A DNA stretch of 64,000 bases from Cenococcum geophilum 1.58. Taxonomy: Eukaryota > Ascomycota > Dothideomycetes > Gloniales > Gloniaceae. The position numbers and the translations under genes are program-made. Position 1 is the first letter of the stretch; each line of letters opens with the position of its first letter. Location: the NCBI GenBank assembly GCA_001692895.1, contig KV748176.1, forward strand, positions 496,001 to 560,000. The letters run 5' to 3'. Of the stretch, positions 1-11,849 are shown in pieces. A model generated the notes under the pieces. That model had not been told where the DNA came from. It did not search any database and saw only the letters and a list, made by a program, of their open reading frames with translations.

Positions 1-1579
1 TTACGACTAAGGACTATATATATTTATTAGCTAAATTATTATTAGATTTATAAGGAACCTTTTTATATTATGGCTTAGCTAGTTCCTTATCTTCCTTATC
101 TACTTACTTATTAGTATAGTTATTAAATAAAGTCTCTATATACTGCTTGGCGTACTTCCACTATAAGGGCTACCGTTTTTACTTATTGCGAAAGTAGGCG
201 CATTTAAGAGACGGATAAAGAATTACTATGGCAAAATAGTAAGGGCTCTCGGCCTTTATTTTATTAAAATATTTATTAATCTTTTAGATAGCTATATTAA
301 CGCCTAATTTAAGAAAGAAGTTGTATTCGTTCTTAGGGTTTTACTAAGTTCGCTAAAGGATTTAATAGAGTAGCTCTATATTAGTAATTAACTCCTATAA
401 AGCGCTATATAAGCCTTTAATACTAAGACTATTAGCATCGCCTTTTATACGCTTAGTAGCTAATATAAAAGGCTTTAGGATCTTAATAAGCTGCTCTACT
501 TACTACCAACATTTATTAGTAAGCGCGTCCTGTAATAGATTATAGCTATTATTAGCAGGCTTCCTCTAAGCTAGTAGATATTTATTAATTGCTTTACAAA
601 GAAGGTAGGAGTATAAAGTAGGTTAAATTCCATTAAACGCCTCCATCCTTAATAAGTAGAAGCTCTGCTTAATTAAAAAGCTTGTCCTTAATATAGGCCT
701 TAGCCTAGTTCTTAGCAAAGTCCTCACAGCGTCTTATTAATTGCATAATATATTTAACAATATTATAAACCTTGCCTATAGAGCCTCTCTGCCGCATAAG
801 ATTAAATTTAGCGTGCTTGTTTACGCCAATTATTAAGCGTTTAAGTTTACTTACGCCTTTGCTGTATACTAAAGCCTTAACGATAAGGTTAATAATATAG
901 CTAACGCACTAAAGCCGTTCCTCTTTAGCCACTAATAGGCTTTATAAGAGGTAGTTGTAAAGCTTATTATTATTACTAGCGTTATCGGCTATTAAGGAGC
1001 TAAGTTTATAATTAAATTAATACTTTTAAATTACTAACGCTAGGGCCGTTACTATATTTTTAGTAAAATATAATCCTCACAGTTATAAAAGGCCTAAAAG
1101 TACTAATTAAAGCTTTTTAACTTTGTTAATGAAATAGGCCACTATATTAAGTAGTAACATTCCGTTTATAGATGTCTAGATATTATAGGTAAGATTAATT
1201 TTACTAATTATAGTAAGGAGGAGGTTTTTAATATTAACGCGTTGCTGTTTAAATATGGTTTTAATTTAATTACTTAGTAATATAGGCGCCTTTATAAGAC
1301 AGTCCTAAATCTAAGGATAGTTAAAAATTAGTAGAGCGCGCGTATAAGGACTTATAGCTTAATAAAAGATAATATTTTATAGAATTGTTTAATTAATATA
1401 GGCTTAAATATAGCCAGCTACCTAAAACGGCTAGCGTTTATAACTACTAGCGGAAGTAGAAGCTTCTGTGCTTAGTAGTTGTATTTTACTACTATAACTT
1501 TTAGGGTTAACAATAAGGTCATACTTTAACTTTAAATGGCCGTTAATATAATTATTGCCGTTAATTATAAGTAAAGTAC
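1..1579 (-). pseudogene. hAT-1 transposase remnant, RIP-degraded
   Basis: The minus strand gives one long frame interrupted mainly by TAA/TAG. Near 969-986 it reads ADNASNN, followed by RL-CVSYIINLIVKAL, which fits the conserved block of fungal hAT transposases (a catalytic-region Asp, then a Cys..His-type stretch with His replaced by Tyr). Further on, a segment reading YPSLKCTYFRNK fits the block before the C-terminal dimerisation region. Just upstream (about 1480-1570) a stretch resembles the end of a BED-type finger. The frame runs off the left edge, so the C-terminus is missing. Gypsy-1 interrupts it at 1580; the short flank at 8505-8618 probably continues its 5' side. It cannot encode an active enzyme. 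The terminal repeats of this element were not found. Confidence 0.75.
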
Positions 1580-1766
1580 TGTTACAGTGCTGTAATGAAG
1601 TAGACTAAATAACTACGTTATAGTATGAAGAGGGGAAGAAGGTGGAAAGGGGGTATTGTATATAAATAGTAGGGCCGGCCGCTAAGTTGCTAGTAGTGGG
1701 CCAGCCAACAGTAGGAAATAGTATGAGATAGTATAAAACAGTATACGTTAGGTTAGTGCCGTAACA
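1580..1766 (-). repeat. Gypsy-1 LTR (3' LTR on element strand)
   Basis: 187 bp, begins TGTTACAGTGCTG and ends GTGCCGTAACA on the plus strand; matches 8313-8499 throughout, with differences that look like transitions. It contains GCCGCTAAGT(T/C)GCTAGTAGTG, a sequence also seen beside the shared palindromic module at 51000-51020. Confidence 0.93.
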
Positions 1767-1869
1767 GTACTCCTCTCCCCTAGATGGTTTAGTCCCTAAA
1801 CTAAATAGATAACTTAAAAATAGGCAGTGTACGGGGTTGCCTATTTTTTTTACCGCAAAGATGTTAGTT

Positions 1870-2070
1870 TTACTTACCGCCCTTAACTAAGCTAATAGCG
1901 ATTTTCTATACTAGGCATGGAAAATCCTAATTAGTTAGTTTAGTAAGTAAGGTTAGCAGAACTCTATACCGCCACCTAAATCAATCCGCGTGGCGTTTCT
2001 TAGCGAGAATTTGGCCAATTAGATAACTTTAATTGCTAGTTAAAGTTCTATAACATCTTAACCACCATAA
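1870..2070. repeat. Long form of the shared palindromic module (Gypsy-1 copy)
   Basis: The core palindrome is at 1900-1926 (GATTTTCTATACTA, then GGCATGGAAAATC). The flanks, including ACCGCCACCTAAAT..AAT near 1968 and TTAGATAACTTTAA near 2017-2030, match the segment at 51000-51175 in Copia-2 over about 170 bp. It lies in the 3' non-coding part of Gypsy-1, between the chromodomain and the LTR. Seen directly; its role is unknown. Confidence 0.8.
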
Positions 2071-2099
2071 ATTTTAATACGGTAGTCGACCGCGACCTT

Positions 2100-5000
2100 G
2101 GCGTAACTTTTCCTTATCTTATACCTAGTCTAGGGGTTCTAGCTTCTTAGGGTGTTGCTTATAAAAGCGCTATATAGCTTATTTATAACCCTTTAGGTCT
2201 TCCTCTAGCTACTAGGTTATATCCTTATAATATTTCCATTTAATCTTATAAGTTAGGCCCTAGGGGTCTTCGTTATATACATTAAGGATTTTCTTAAACT
2301 CCCATTTGTCTTCTATATTGCCGTTATTATCTCTCTCTACTACTCGTCCTTATACATTATAACGCTCTACAGTATTAATATTTGCTTAGCTAGGGATCTC
2401 TTTAGTAGCCTAGAGGCGGACCTTAGATATATAAAAGGATTTATTTACTTAGATGTGATCTGGGAGGTCTACTATAACTACCCCTTAGTATACTGCGAGT
2501 ACGGGATACAGGCCGTTCTATTTATTGTCCCATTTTTTCTTAGGTTTATTTATCTTTATATTTTCTAAGCTAACTATAACTATGTCGCCTTCGTAAAATA
2601 ACGCGCTCTTATCCCTACGGGTATTAGTATTATCTTTATAGCGTTACTATAAAATTTAGGCTAGGGCCTTAAGCTATGTTAATATCCGCTTAAAGTGGTT
2701 GGCCATAGAGTCTGCGCAGAAGAACTCCTTCTTTGCTTATACTAATAGTGTCGGTAGACGGAGGCTAGCAGGCTTAATTCTGAGGTGAGGGTTAAAGCCA
2801 TAGTTTGCAAAAAACGGGGAGATGCCTATACTCTTATTAACTTAGTTATTTATAGTAAACTTAGTAAGCGGTAGGTAGTTAACCTAGTTGTCCTATATAA
2901 AGCTAATAAAAGCATAGAGGTATTTATTTACGGCAGCATTAATAATTTTAGTTTGGCCGTCTATTTCTAGGTGCTAGGCTAAGCTTAGTTATAAGGTTGT
3001 CTTAAGGCGTTTACTTAGTCGTTGCTAGAAGTTGCTAATAAATTATATACCGCAATCGGAGATAATTGTACTTAGTGCACTATAGAGCTTATATACGTTA
3101 TTAATAAAGCCATTAACTAGCTCCTTTATTAAGAGTCCTGTTACTAGAACGAGGTATTATATTTTAGTTAGGCGGTCTATAATAATAAGGATATATTTAT
3201 ATACCTTACCATAGCGTTAGTATACCGGCAGCGTTATAATATAGTTAATTAAGATATTGGTTTATAGGCGGGCGGGTAATTTTAGTAGCTTTAGGAAACC
3301 AGGCGGGGTAGAACAGGGGGTTTTAGTGCGAAAGTATAGGGCATAGTCTTTAACGAAGGTAGCCGTAAACTAGGAGATTTCTAGCTACTAGTATGTTTAG
3401 TTTAAGAGGTTAAGAGTCTTAACCTGGCTAGGGTAACTAGTAGGGCCGCTGCTATAAGAGTAATAGGTAACTTCTAGGTGGAGGTCTAGGGCGTTAGGGA
3501 CGAAGAGATATTAGCGGAAGTAGATCTATCCGTCGACAATATTATATTCTAACTTATTATAATAGAGTAATTTTCTAATCTTCTTTGGTTAACGGCGAGC
3601 TTTCCAATTACGTAGGGCTGCTACTATATCTCTTACGAGTTTGTTTTCCTGGTATTCTAGCCAGATTAACTTATCTAGTAACTTTTTAGCTATTTTGGGG
3701 TCTAGAGTGGCTATAAACTCTGCGTTATTAGAGTTACGGGACTTATATAGTAATTCTTTTAAGATTATAGGGTTAACTTTCTGGGGCAGTATAACGACTT
3801 AGGCTTAGTAGCGGAGGCGTTTATTATTAGTGTCCTTGGGCCTTATTCCTAGTAGCTAGCTTAGGGCATTAGGGAGCGTGGCTTTGCTGCTGGGTCTATA
3901 TATAATTATAAAGTTAAACTATAAAAGGAACTCTACCTACTAGACTTAGCGCTAGTTTAGCTGCTTAGTAGTTATAAACGTCTATAGGTTTTTATAGTTG
4001 GTAATAATTTTAAATAGCTTCTTAGTCCCTTGCAGCTTAGGACGCTATTTCTTTAAAGCCTTAATAATAGCTAAGAGTTCTTTATTGTAGATCTCGTAGT
4101 TATACTCTAGCGTAGAGTGCTTTATAGAGAAGAATATGACTAGTCTTAATTTTCCATCGTCGTTATATTGGGAAAGGACTCCGCCAGAGGCCTAATTTAA
4201 TGCGTCTGTTTCTACCACTGTTTTCTTTATATAGTTATAGTATGCTAGTACTGGTGCTAAAGTAAAGGCTCCCTTAAGGGCCTTAAATGATTTAGCTTAT
4301 TTTAGTCCCTATAGCTATCCGATATCCTTCTTTAGGAGTTTTATTATAGGTATAGCGATAGTAAAGTAGCCTTAGATAAATCGTTAGTAAAAGTTCGCGA
4401 AGCCGAGAAATTATTATAGTTCTTTAATTAATGTCGGGTCCTTTTATTCCTATAAGGCCTATACCTTCTTAGGGTTTATAGTTATGCCATTAGTCGAGAT
4501 AATTAAGCTAAGGTATTTTGTTTTAGTAGAGTAGAACTTAGACTTATTAATATTAATCTAAAGTCCAGCATTGCCGAGTCTTTAAATAACTTTATTTATA
4601 TACTTAGTATGCTTAGCGCGTGTTTTAGAAAAGACAAGGACGTTATTAAGGTAGGCAGTACAGTAGTTGTTAAGGGCGTTATATAAAATATGGTTAATAT
4701 AGTTCTAAAACATAGCGGGTGCGTTATAGAGGCCGAATAGTATAACTAGTATTTTATAGAGTCTGAACCGGGTAATAAATGCTATAAGCTACTTATAACC
4801 CTCCGTAATCCAGATCCGGTTAAATATAGCAATTATATTAAGTTTAGTAAAGTACTTAGCACTATAGAGTGCGTTAAGTGTCTCGCGGATTAGTAGTAGT
4901 GGGTATTAATTCTTAATAATAACTGTATTTAGGCCTTAGTAGTTGTAGTAGATTTATATACCGCCGCTAGGCTTAGCAGCGAGGAGGAGTAGTACGGCAG

Positions 5001-8000
5001 CTGGTAAGGTTAATTTACGGATAAAACCCTTATCCAGTATCTTATTAATCCACTTCTTTACACACCTAAGTTTAGCAGGTAAGAGTGGTCTATTTTTATA
5101 GTATAGGGCCTAGTTTCTAGAGGTGATCTCAATTTTATAGTCCTATGGTTAGTAAGGGGGCAGCTTATCTATATTTTTAGGGAAGAAGTGCTTAATATGT
5201 TTACTAAACTCCTTTAGTAGGCGTTATAGAATGTCTTTACGGGTTAATCCTAGTTTGCCTTTTAGGAATTTTTTAATATCGGTGTTAACTATCTTCCGAT
5301 ATAAAAGCTTAGGTTTAGTTTTTAGATTTATTTTAAGAAAGTCGTAAAAATAGGGGGGAAGTACTTTATGGGCTTCCTTTATTATATAGTTGCCTTCTAC
5401 TAGCCGGTAAAAAGACCTTTTTAATAGGTTCGGTACTTCTATTAGGCCTATAGGCAGCTCTTTAAGTAGCTATTAGTGCTTATCTTATTTAACCAGTTTT
5501 ACTAGCTCCGCTATATGGATCCTTATTACCTTTACGTCTTTTTATTTATAGAACTAGGTGAAATTAATAGTACGAGTATATTTAATATTATCTAGGTTAG
5601 GGCATATCTGGTTCTCCGGTGCTACGGCTAGGCTAGTATAGCTTAGTTAGCCTAGGGGGGCGGAAACGAGGCGGCGGCCCTATATAGTACGTGCGGGAGA
5701 TAGGTATAAGGTTAGGCGTTATAGTAGCGCGGTTTCTATTATCTGGGTCTTAGTAGTTCTATAGCCAGTCCTTACTATAACGCGAGCTATAGTATACGTA
5801 TATGGTATATAGCTTAGTTCCAGGTGTTAGGCTAGGTGGCTAGGGTTTAAATAGTGCCTAGGTTAAGGTTGGATTCTTAGTAGTAGCGGCGCAAAGCGGA
5901 CCTTCTTTCTTAGTCTCGGCAGGGCTAGCTAGCCCATTATTTTGGTCTTAAGTGCTAGGGTAGTCTAGTCTTCTATTATTTCGTTTCTTTGCAGCTATAT
6001 AGGCTCCCCTTTATTAGGAACGTCTTTTACTATTAGGGCTTTATATATAGTCCTAGGCACTAGGCTTAGTAGTGCTAAGTATTTACGTAGGGCGTCCCTA
6101 CTAACGTTGGTTATCCCCTATAAGAGGTAGTGCCTAGAGTAGTAGTCTAAGTTAAAGTAAATCTTAAGTTTTCTAAAGCTAGAATGGGGCTTATGCTTCT
6201 AAAGCTAGGGTATACCTAGGATAATTAGGGTAGTAGGCGAGAGTTTAGTAATAAAAAAGAGTATGGCTTTAGTATGGAGGCCAATTAATATTTAGGTGGT
6301 AAAGTAGTCCGTAATAAGTGAAGTTAGAATACTATCTATAAGGCGTAGTGGCCTAGGTGCTAGTAGCTTCTTAGTTATAATATTATACTTTTTTATAATA
6401 GACTCTGCGTCGGTAAATACTATTATAGTACTACTAGAGTCTACTAGGCTTACTATATTAATATAAACTTAGGGGTATAGGTTACGTAATAAGAAGAGTT
6501 AGGTTTAAACAAGGATTAATTTCTTATTACTATTTACTAATTTAAGATTAAGTAGTAGTTTACTAATAGAAAGGACTAATTAATCTAGTAACAAGGACCT
6601 AATCTTCTCGTCTTCCTCCTTATATAGTTTAGACCCTTAGACGCGACTTAGTCTAAGGGTTTGCCTTTTAACAACTAGGGTATAAGGCTATCTTAGCGGG
6701 GCGGTCTAGTATCTATCTAGCTGGCGGTATTAGTTTTAGTTTCAGCTAAGGTATAGAAAGACAATACTTTACCAATAATATAGCTGTGTTTATATTCGCT
6801 AACGTAAAGTTGCCAATACTGGGTGTTGTTAATAGGTTGGGCTCCTATATAAGGCATAGTTTAGAGTAACTAAGCCGTAGGGTTAAAGGGGGGGGGGTTG
6901 TTTACCGTGGCTATAATAGGCTCTACGGTCGCCGCGTCTATAATAGACTCTACAGTCGCCGCGTTCGCGGTTATTAGTTCGCGTTATTTAACGGGGTGGT
7001 ATTAGGACTAGGTTTGCTGTCTTAGTGGGGTTATAGGTATTTTTTTAGTGGCCGGGCAGGCTATAGGCAAGGTATAGTCTATTATTAACGCGGCGCTTAC
7101 GCTCCGTATCTAAGATTCTATTAAGGTTTATAGGTTCTCTAGTTACTGCTAGGGTTAGGGTTAATATAGGGGTAGGGGCTTAGGTAGGTAAGTGGTAGTT
7201 AGCGTTCTTCTTAAGGTTAGCTTAGTGTGTATAGTTTGTAAGGTTCTTAGCGAATATATCTATCTACTTGCTCTAACCTATATAGTTACTATTATTAATT
7301 TTATAGGCAAGTCTAAGTACCAGCTCTTCTATCTTTAGAGAGATAAACTTTCGGAATAGGTTTACCTTCTATTTATCTGTTTTCTTAGCATAGACTATTA
7401 GCTTATTAAGCTCTCCCTTTTAGGACTAGTAATTACGCTCGCCCTATGGGAAATGGTTAAGCTTATTCTTTATAACCTAGGTTATATTAAGGACCTTATA
7501 GTAGGCAGTAAGGTCTTTAAGCATATCTTCCTTAGTAGGCCATTTTTACGCAGATGTGTTATTTAGGTTCTTATATATATAAGCTTTAGGCCCTACTTAA
7601 TAAACCTATAGGCCTTATCCTCTAGTATATTTGAGATGTAAAGGATCTAGGACTAAACTATGTTAAAGTAGTCCTAGTCCCGGTTAAAGACTCCCTTAAT
7701 CTTAATATGCTAGGTTTTAAAATTAGCTTATTATTCTAGTAGGGTGCCTTTTCCGCTAAATATTAGCGGGTCTTTAGATCTCCGTTTTTTCTGTTGGGTT
7801 ACTACCATTATTATAGGGGTTAATTATTTTAGAATGGTAATAGTCTCTGCTTAGGAGTTAATAGTTCCTGTCTAGAAAGTAATAAAGGCACTAAGGTTTT
7901 TATTAGCTTTTTTATTGGCGGTGTTTATGTTATATATGTACTATAATTCTGCTTTAATGTTATTAAGGAACTTGTTGGTATAGTTAATAAGGATAAGGTA

Positions 8001-8270
8001 AGCTTTACTAGGCTTAAAGGTCTTAGGGTATAGTAGGGAGCGGCGGATTATCTATGCAATATTAGGGTATATCTCTGTAAAGAGGTCTATAAAAACGTCG
8101 CGGGGGTTCTAAGTTTTGGCTATTTCGGCGTTATTAGTGTCGCCTATTTAGGCGCTAGGTAAAAACTAAAGATCGTTTTAGGACTATGCTAGGGATATAT
8201 TAGTTTTAGCAGAGGCGCGCGTAGGTCGCAATTGCTCTAGGGCGGAGGTTAATTAGCTAGGGTATAAGGA
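2100..8270 (-). pseudogene. Gypsy-1 gag-pol polyprotein (chromovirus type), degraded
   Basis: Order on the minus strand is gag (about 8270-6900), protease (about 6450-6300, DS-SSTIIVFTDAE), reverse transcriptase (about 5330-4600), RNase H (about 4250-4000, [12 protein letters not shown]), integrase (about 3600-2500, with ISDCG near 3045-3065 where the family has SDRG) and a C-terminal chromodomain (about 2330-2180, EWEF-KILNVYNEDP-like). The RT box reads YLNNVLVFS near 4635-4665 instead of YLDDVLIFS, two Asp-to-Asn changes that follow from G-to-A on the coding strand. Many in-frame TAG/TAA codons replace Gln or Trp. The domain order RT-RH-IN-chromodomain is that of Ty3/Gypsy chromoviruses, whose chromodomain is thought to guide integration to heterochromatin. 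Confidence 0.88.
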
Positions 8271-8312
8271 ATTAGTAATCGCAATAGGGCGCAAATTAAA
8301 GATACTATAAAC

Positions 8313-8499
8313 TATTATAGTGCTGTAATAAAGTAGACTAAATAACTACGTTGTGGTATAAAGAGGGGAAGAAGGTGGAAAGGGGGTATTGTATATAAAT
8401 AGTAGGGCCAGCCGCTAAGTCGCTAGTAGTGGGCCAGCTAACAGTAGGAAATAGTATAAGACAGTATGAAACAGTATGCGTTAGGTTAGTGCCGTAATA
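8313..8499 (-). repeat. Gypsy-1 LTR (5' LTR on element strand)
   Basis: Second 187-bp copy. It begins TATTATAG where the left copy has TGTTACAG, and ends GTGCCGTAATA where the left copy has GTGCCGTAACA; all of these are transitions. Followed by the AGTAC duplication. Confidence 0.93.
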
Positions 8500-8504
8500 A
8501 GTAC

Positions 8505-8618
8505 CTAGTCTTTAAGCTAGATAGCAAAGCTTATATAGCTAAAGCCTTTTTTTTACCTAAAGGACCGTCCTAAAAAAGGTCTGCTTTATACTTCTATATT
8601 AGTAATATAGGAGCTTTA
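8505..8618. other. Short AT-rich flank, probable hAT-1 continuation
   Basis: This 114-bp stretch joins Gypsy-1 to the Fot1 element. By position it should continue the 5' side of hAT-1 interrupted at 1579, but no diagnostic residue is readable. Confidence 0.4.
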
Positions 8619-8670
8619 ACGTAGTCGGTAAGCATATGGCCTATATATGTATATGGCCCACCTTACTAAA
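8619..8670 (+). repeat. Fot1 left terminal inverted repeat
   Basis: 52 bp pairing with 10421-10472. Contains GGTAAGCATATGGCC, resembling the subterminal GGTAAGCGGCC units of the MITE at 56856-57287. Confidence 0.92.
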
Positions 8671-8789
8671 ATTACAAAAAACGCGAACGCGTTATACAAC
8701 TATAACTTCAATAGCTATCCCACAATAATAAAACCCCAGTTTTTAAGAGGGCAGACTTTTTCTATCTATTAATGCCTATAAGAAAGGCC

Positions 8790-10357
8790 AATTTATAAGT
8801 TTCCGAAAGGCCACTAGCATATACAATATGCCTAGAATGACGGCATAGCGATGTGTTAAAGGCATCTAGCAAAAACGCGGTTCTATTGCGTTAAATCGCC
8901 GTCTTATACTGGCATAAGAAGAGATCCTTAAGCAGTGGATTCTATTAATGGATTAACGCGGTATACTACTAAGAATCGCGATCGTGCGGCAGATAGCTAG
9001 TGTTTTAGCTACGTAGTATACTAGACCTACTACTATACAACCTATTGGCGAGAGATGGGTATATAATTTTGTTAAGCGTAATAACGACCTATAATCCAAA
9101 TTTAATCGCAAGTATAACTACTAGCGCGCTAAATGTAAGGATCCTACGCTTATTTAGGGCTGGTTTAAATATATTTAAGACCTAAAGATATAATATAGGA
9201 TTTTTAATAAAGATACCTGGAATTTTAATAAGACTGGCTTCTAGATAGGCGTTATTATAATAGTAAGAGTTATTACTAAAACCGATAGAGCCGGCCGGCC
9301 TAGAACGGTATAGCTAGGCAATTAAGAATAGGTTATAATTATTAAGTATATTAATGCGTTAGGGGGTACAATTCTACTACTAGTTATCTTTAAAGCAGTA
9401 ATACACTAAGCTGCTTAGTATAAGGATAATATTATTCCACATAACTAGTTAATTAGCGTTAGCGATAATGGCTAGACAATAGACGAGATTAGCTTAACCT
9501 GGCTATTTCTATTCCATAAGTATATAAAGGATTATACTATTAGCACATATCGGCTACTTGTGCTAGATGGCCACAATAGCTATATTAACCCTAAATTCGA
9601 TTAGTTCTCTTTAGATTATAATATTATTATTATCTGCATGCTAGCGTATTCATTACATCTACTGCAGCCACTAGATGTAGGCTGTTTCTTAGCGCTTAAG
9701 CAATTATATAGACGCCTTATTAAACAGATTATAAGCCGTAGTATTAACTATATTAATAAATACGAATTCCTGCCACTATATAAGCAGGCTAGGCAAATAG
9801 CGCTACATTAAAACAATATACAGGCAAGATTTGCAGCTACTGGTCTTGTTTTATACAGCCCCGATCGCGTACTATCATAACTATATGCCAAATATTAGAT
9901 ACCACCACCCCGTCCACTATTAAATGCATCTTAGGCAGCCGAAATACCTTATAATATTGCTAAGCTACAGAGGCAGACAGTCTTGCTAAAGCGCTATCTT
10001 AAGTAGCGTATATATAGTCTACCAAGTCCAATAGAACAAGCTCTTAGCCAGCTCGTTAAGGGATGCGAAATGGCAATATTAAGCGCTATACTACTTACAA
10101 GTGAAAATAAGAAGCTATATATAGAAAATTAGCGCCAGAAAAAGAAGAGGGTAGAGAAGCGCATATATATAGCTAGAGGAGGTGTTCTATTAGGAGCAGA
10201 AGGGGCCTCTCGTGCACAAGCTGCGCAGAAAGGGGTAGTAGAGGGGGCAGCAGAGGCAGCGACCGAGCGACCGCAGCGTGCACCACGCAAGTGTAGTATG
10301 TGCTATTTAATAAAACATAATGCACGTACGTGCCCTAGACGGCAGGCAACTAGCTAG
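8790..10357 (+). pseudogene. Fot1/pogo transposase (CENP-B HTH + DDE_1), degraded
   Basis: One frame runs through the element with TAA/TAG stops only. The N-terminal part (about 8820-9060) reads like CENP-B/Tc5 helix-turn-helix DNA-binding domains, including EEILKQWILLMD. The DDE_1 core follows: NFNKTGF at about 9220-9240 (family NFDETGF, catalytic Asp changed to Asn), SDNG-TIDEI at about 9460, LLVLDGHNS at about 9555 and LHLLQPLDVGCF at about 9655-9690. The C-terminus (about 10280-10345) carries KCSMCYLIKHNARTC, a CX2CX4HX4C zinc knuckle in basic sequence, presumably a nucleic-acid-binding tail. It would act in the nucleus by cut-and-paste at TA. Stops and the lost catalytic Asp make it inactive. 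Confidence 0.9.
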
Positions 10358-10420
10358 TAGATAAATACACCAAATACAACTATTTGTGGTTGAGTAATTC
10401 GCAATATTTGCCCTTAGTGG

Positions 10421-10472
10421 TTTAGTAGGGTAGGCTATATGCATATATAGGCCACATGCTTACCGACTACGT
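10421..10472 (-). repeat. Fot1 right terminal inverted repeat
   Basis: 52 bp, complement of the left repeat with a few transitions; ends GACTACGT and is followed by TA. Confidence 0.92.
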
Positions 10473-10474
10473 TA

Positions 10475-11092
10475 CTTAATAGTAACCGCTTATTAATAAC
10501 CTAGTATCCGTATTTACCAGTAAGCTTACTATATATTATTAGGTAGAGATTGTCCTAATTAATAGGAAAGATATAGCTATAGTTCCAATTTGCTAGAGGA
10601 GGCTCTCGCGATATAGAATCTTAATTACCCGATTCGGTATTATTATTAATTAGAAGGGGGAGAAAAAAGTTAATCTATAAACCCTATGCGGTGCTAGAGT
10701 TAAATATTGCGTAGATTATAAATTAAATAAGGAAGAAGTAGAGGAGAAAGTAGATAAAGAAGCTCTACTGCCTAGCTAACGCGTAAAATACAATATATAT
10801 TGCATTTTATATAGGTAATAAAATGGTAAGCTTTAGTACGGGTTTTAGTGCGCAATAGAGATATTAAGGAAAATGCTTTATTTACTATGGCTAAGCGAGA
10901 GATTCTTATAGGTTTCCTATTGCTTAGCGTATAATTAACCAACTAGATTATCTAAATATCCTTAACTTCTACTAAAAGCTTTAACTTACTACTAAATCTT
11001 ATGCTAAGACAGCGAGCTATTAGCTAGCTGTAGTCTTATAGCTAACTAACTATTATAAAGCAGTTAGCTAGCTAACTGCTTATATTAGCAGC
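10475..11092. other. RIP-like AT-rich spacer, no gene recognised
   Basis: No family recognised on either strand. A plus-strand stretch near 10680-10760 gives LCGARVKYCVDYKLNKEE, which might be a degraded finger but is too weak to name. A 22-bp perfect palindrome (halves AGCAGTTAGCT and AGCTAACTGCT) lies at 11059-11080, just before hAT-2. Confidence 0.5.
11059..11080. repeat. 22-bp perfect palindrome
   Basis: AGCAGTTAGCT followed at once by its complement. It lies 21 bp outside the hAT-2 left end. No known role. Confidence 0.85.
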
Positions 11093-11100
11093 CTCTTGGC

Positions 11101-11121
11101 CAGACTTGCTAATAAACAAAC
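11101..11121 (+). repeat. hAT-2 left terminal inverted repeat
   Basis: 21 bp starting CAGACTTGCT; preceded by CTCTTGGC. Further TTTGTTTGG-like motifs follow inside both ends and may be subterminal binding sites. Confidence 0.93.
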
Positions 11122-11849
11122 AATTTAAACCACGGATCTTCGGTTTGGTTAATTGGATATTTTAAAGCTTTAAGCTTATTTATTTTGTTTGGTTAATTAA
11201 ACTAGCAAACGGTTTAGATAGATTTAACTATTTGGATAGATTTATATACATTTTTACGCGACGGTAAGAGGATCTAGGAGCTCTACGCTACAATCTAGTG
11301 ATAGGCGTTTGGTGTTGTAATGCTCGCGTTAAGCTTAAAAGTTAAAAGGGAACAAAATTAATTACCCCTAGTATTAATAATAGTAAGGTCTAATTCTATT
11401 AATCTAAAGCGGCAAATCTGTTAATATTAGTTACTATAATAATATCTAAACGTTATATAAGGATAGCTTACTATAGTGTGGATTAAACCTTGTTGTCGCT
11501 CTGGCGGTTCCTAGGGAAGGTTACGTGATTTAAAATTTAATACAGAGTTTTCCTATATAAAAGATGCCTAAAAAATTGATCGCCCGCTATAACGGCAGCA
11601 ATATCGACCTGGCTATATAGCCAATCCTCCCTATATATCATTGTATGTATATAAAATAGCTCCTAAAGTAGGAGATTGCGCCTCTTAATAGCGCCAAAGT
11701 TGGAGGCTAGAATTAAAAATTTGGGTAGGACGTTATACTATTTAAAAGTTAGCAAACTAAATTAAATGGCGCGATCTCTGGTTAAGTCTGAACCAGTATA
11801 CGATTTCCTTATTAGAAAAGGTTATTTTCTGCGTTTAATAAAGCTGTTG

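Larger units (their letters stand above)
1580..8499 (-). mobile_element. Gypsy-1: full-length Ty3/Gypsy LTR retrotransposon
   Basis: Two 187-bp direct repeats (1580-1766, 8313-8499) bound 6.5 kb of degraded gag-pol on the minus strand. A 5-bp duplication AGTAC sits at 1575-1579 and again at 8500-8504, so both ends are exact. The ends read TGTTAC...GTAACA at the left copy and TATTAT...GTAATA at the right one, differences expected from RIP. It interrupts hAT-1. With both LTRs and both target copies present the element is structurally complete but coding-dead. Confidence 0.93.
8619..10472 (+). mobile_element. Fot1/pogo DNA transposon with intact ends
   Basis: Inverted repeats of 52 bp (8619-8670 and 10421-10472) start ACGTAGTCGGTAAGCAT and are flanked by TA at 8617-8618 and 10473-10474, the duplication made by Tc1/mariner/pogo elements. 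The 1,854-bp length and the internal CENP-B plus DDE transposase match the Fot1 group of fungal pogo elements. The ends are well kept; the gene is RIP-degraded. Confidence 0.93.
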
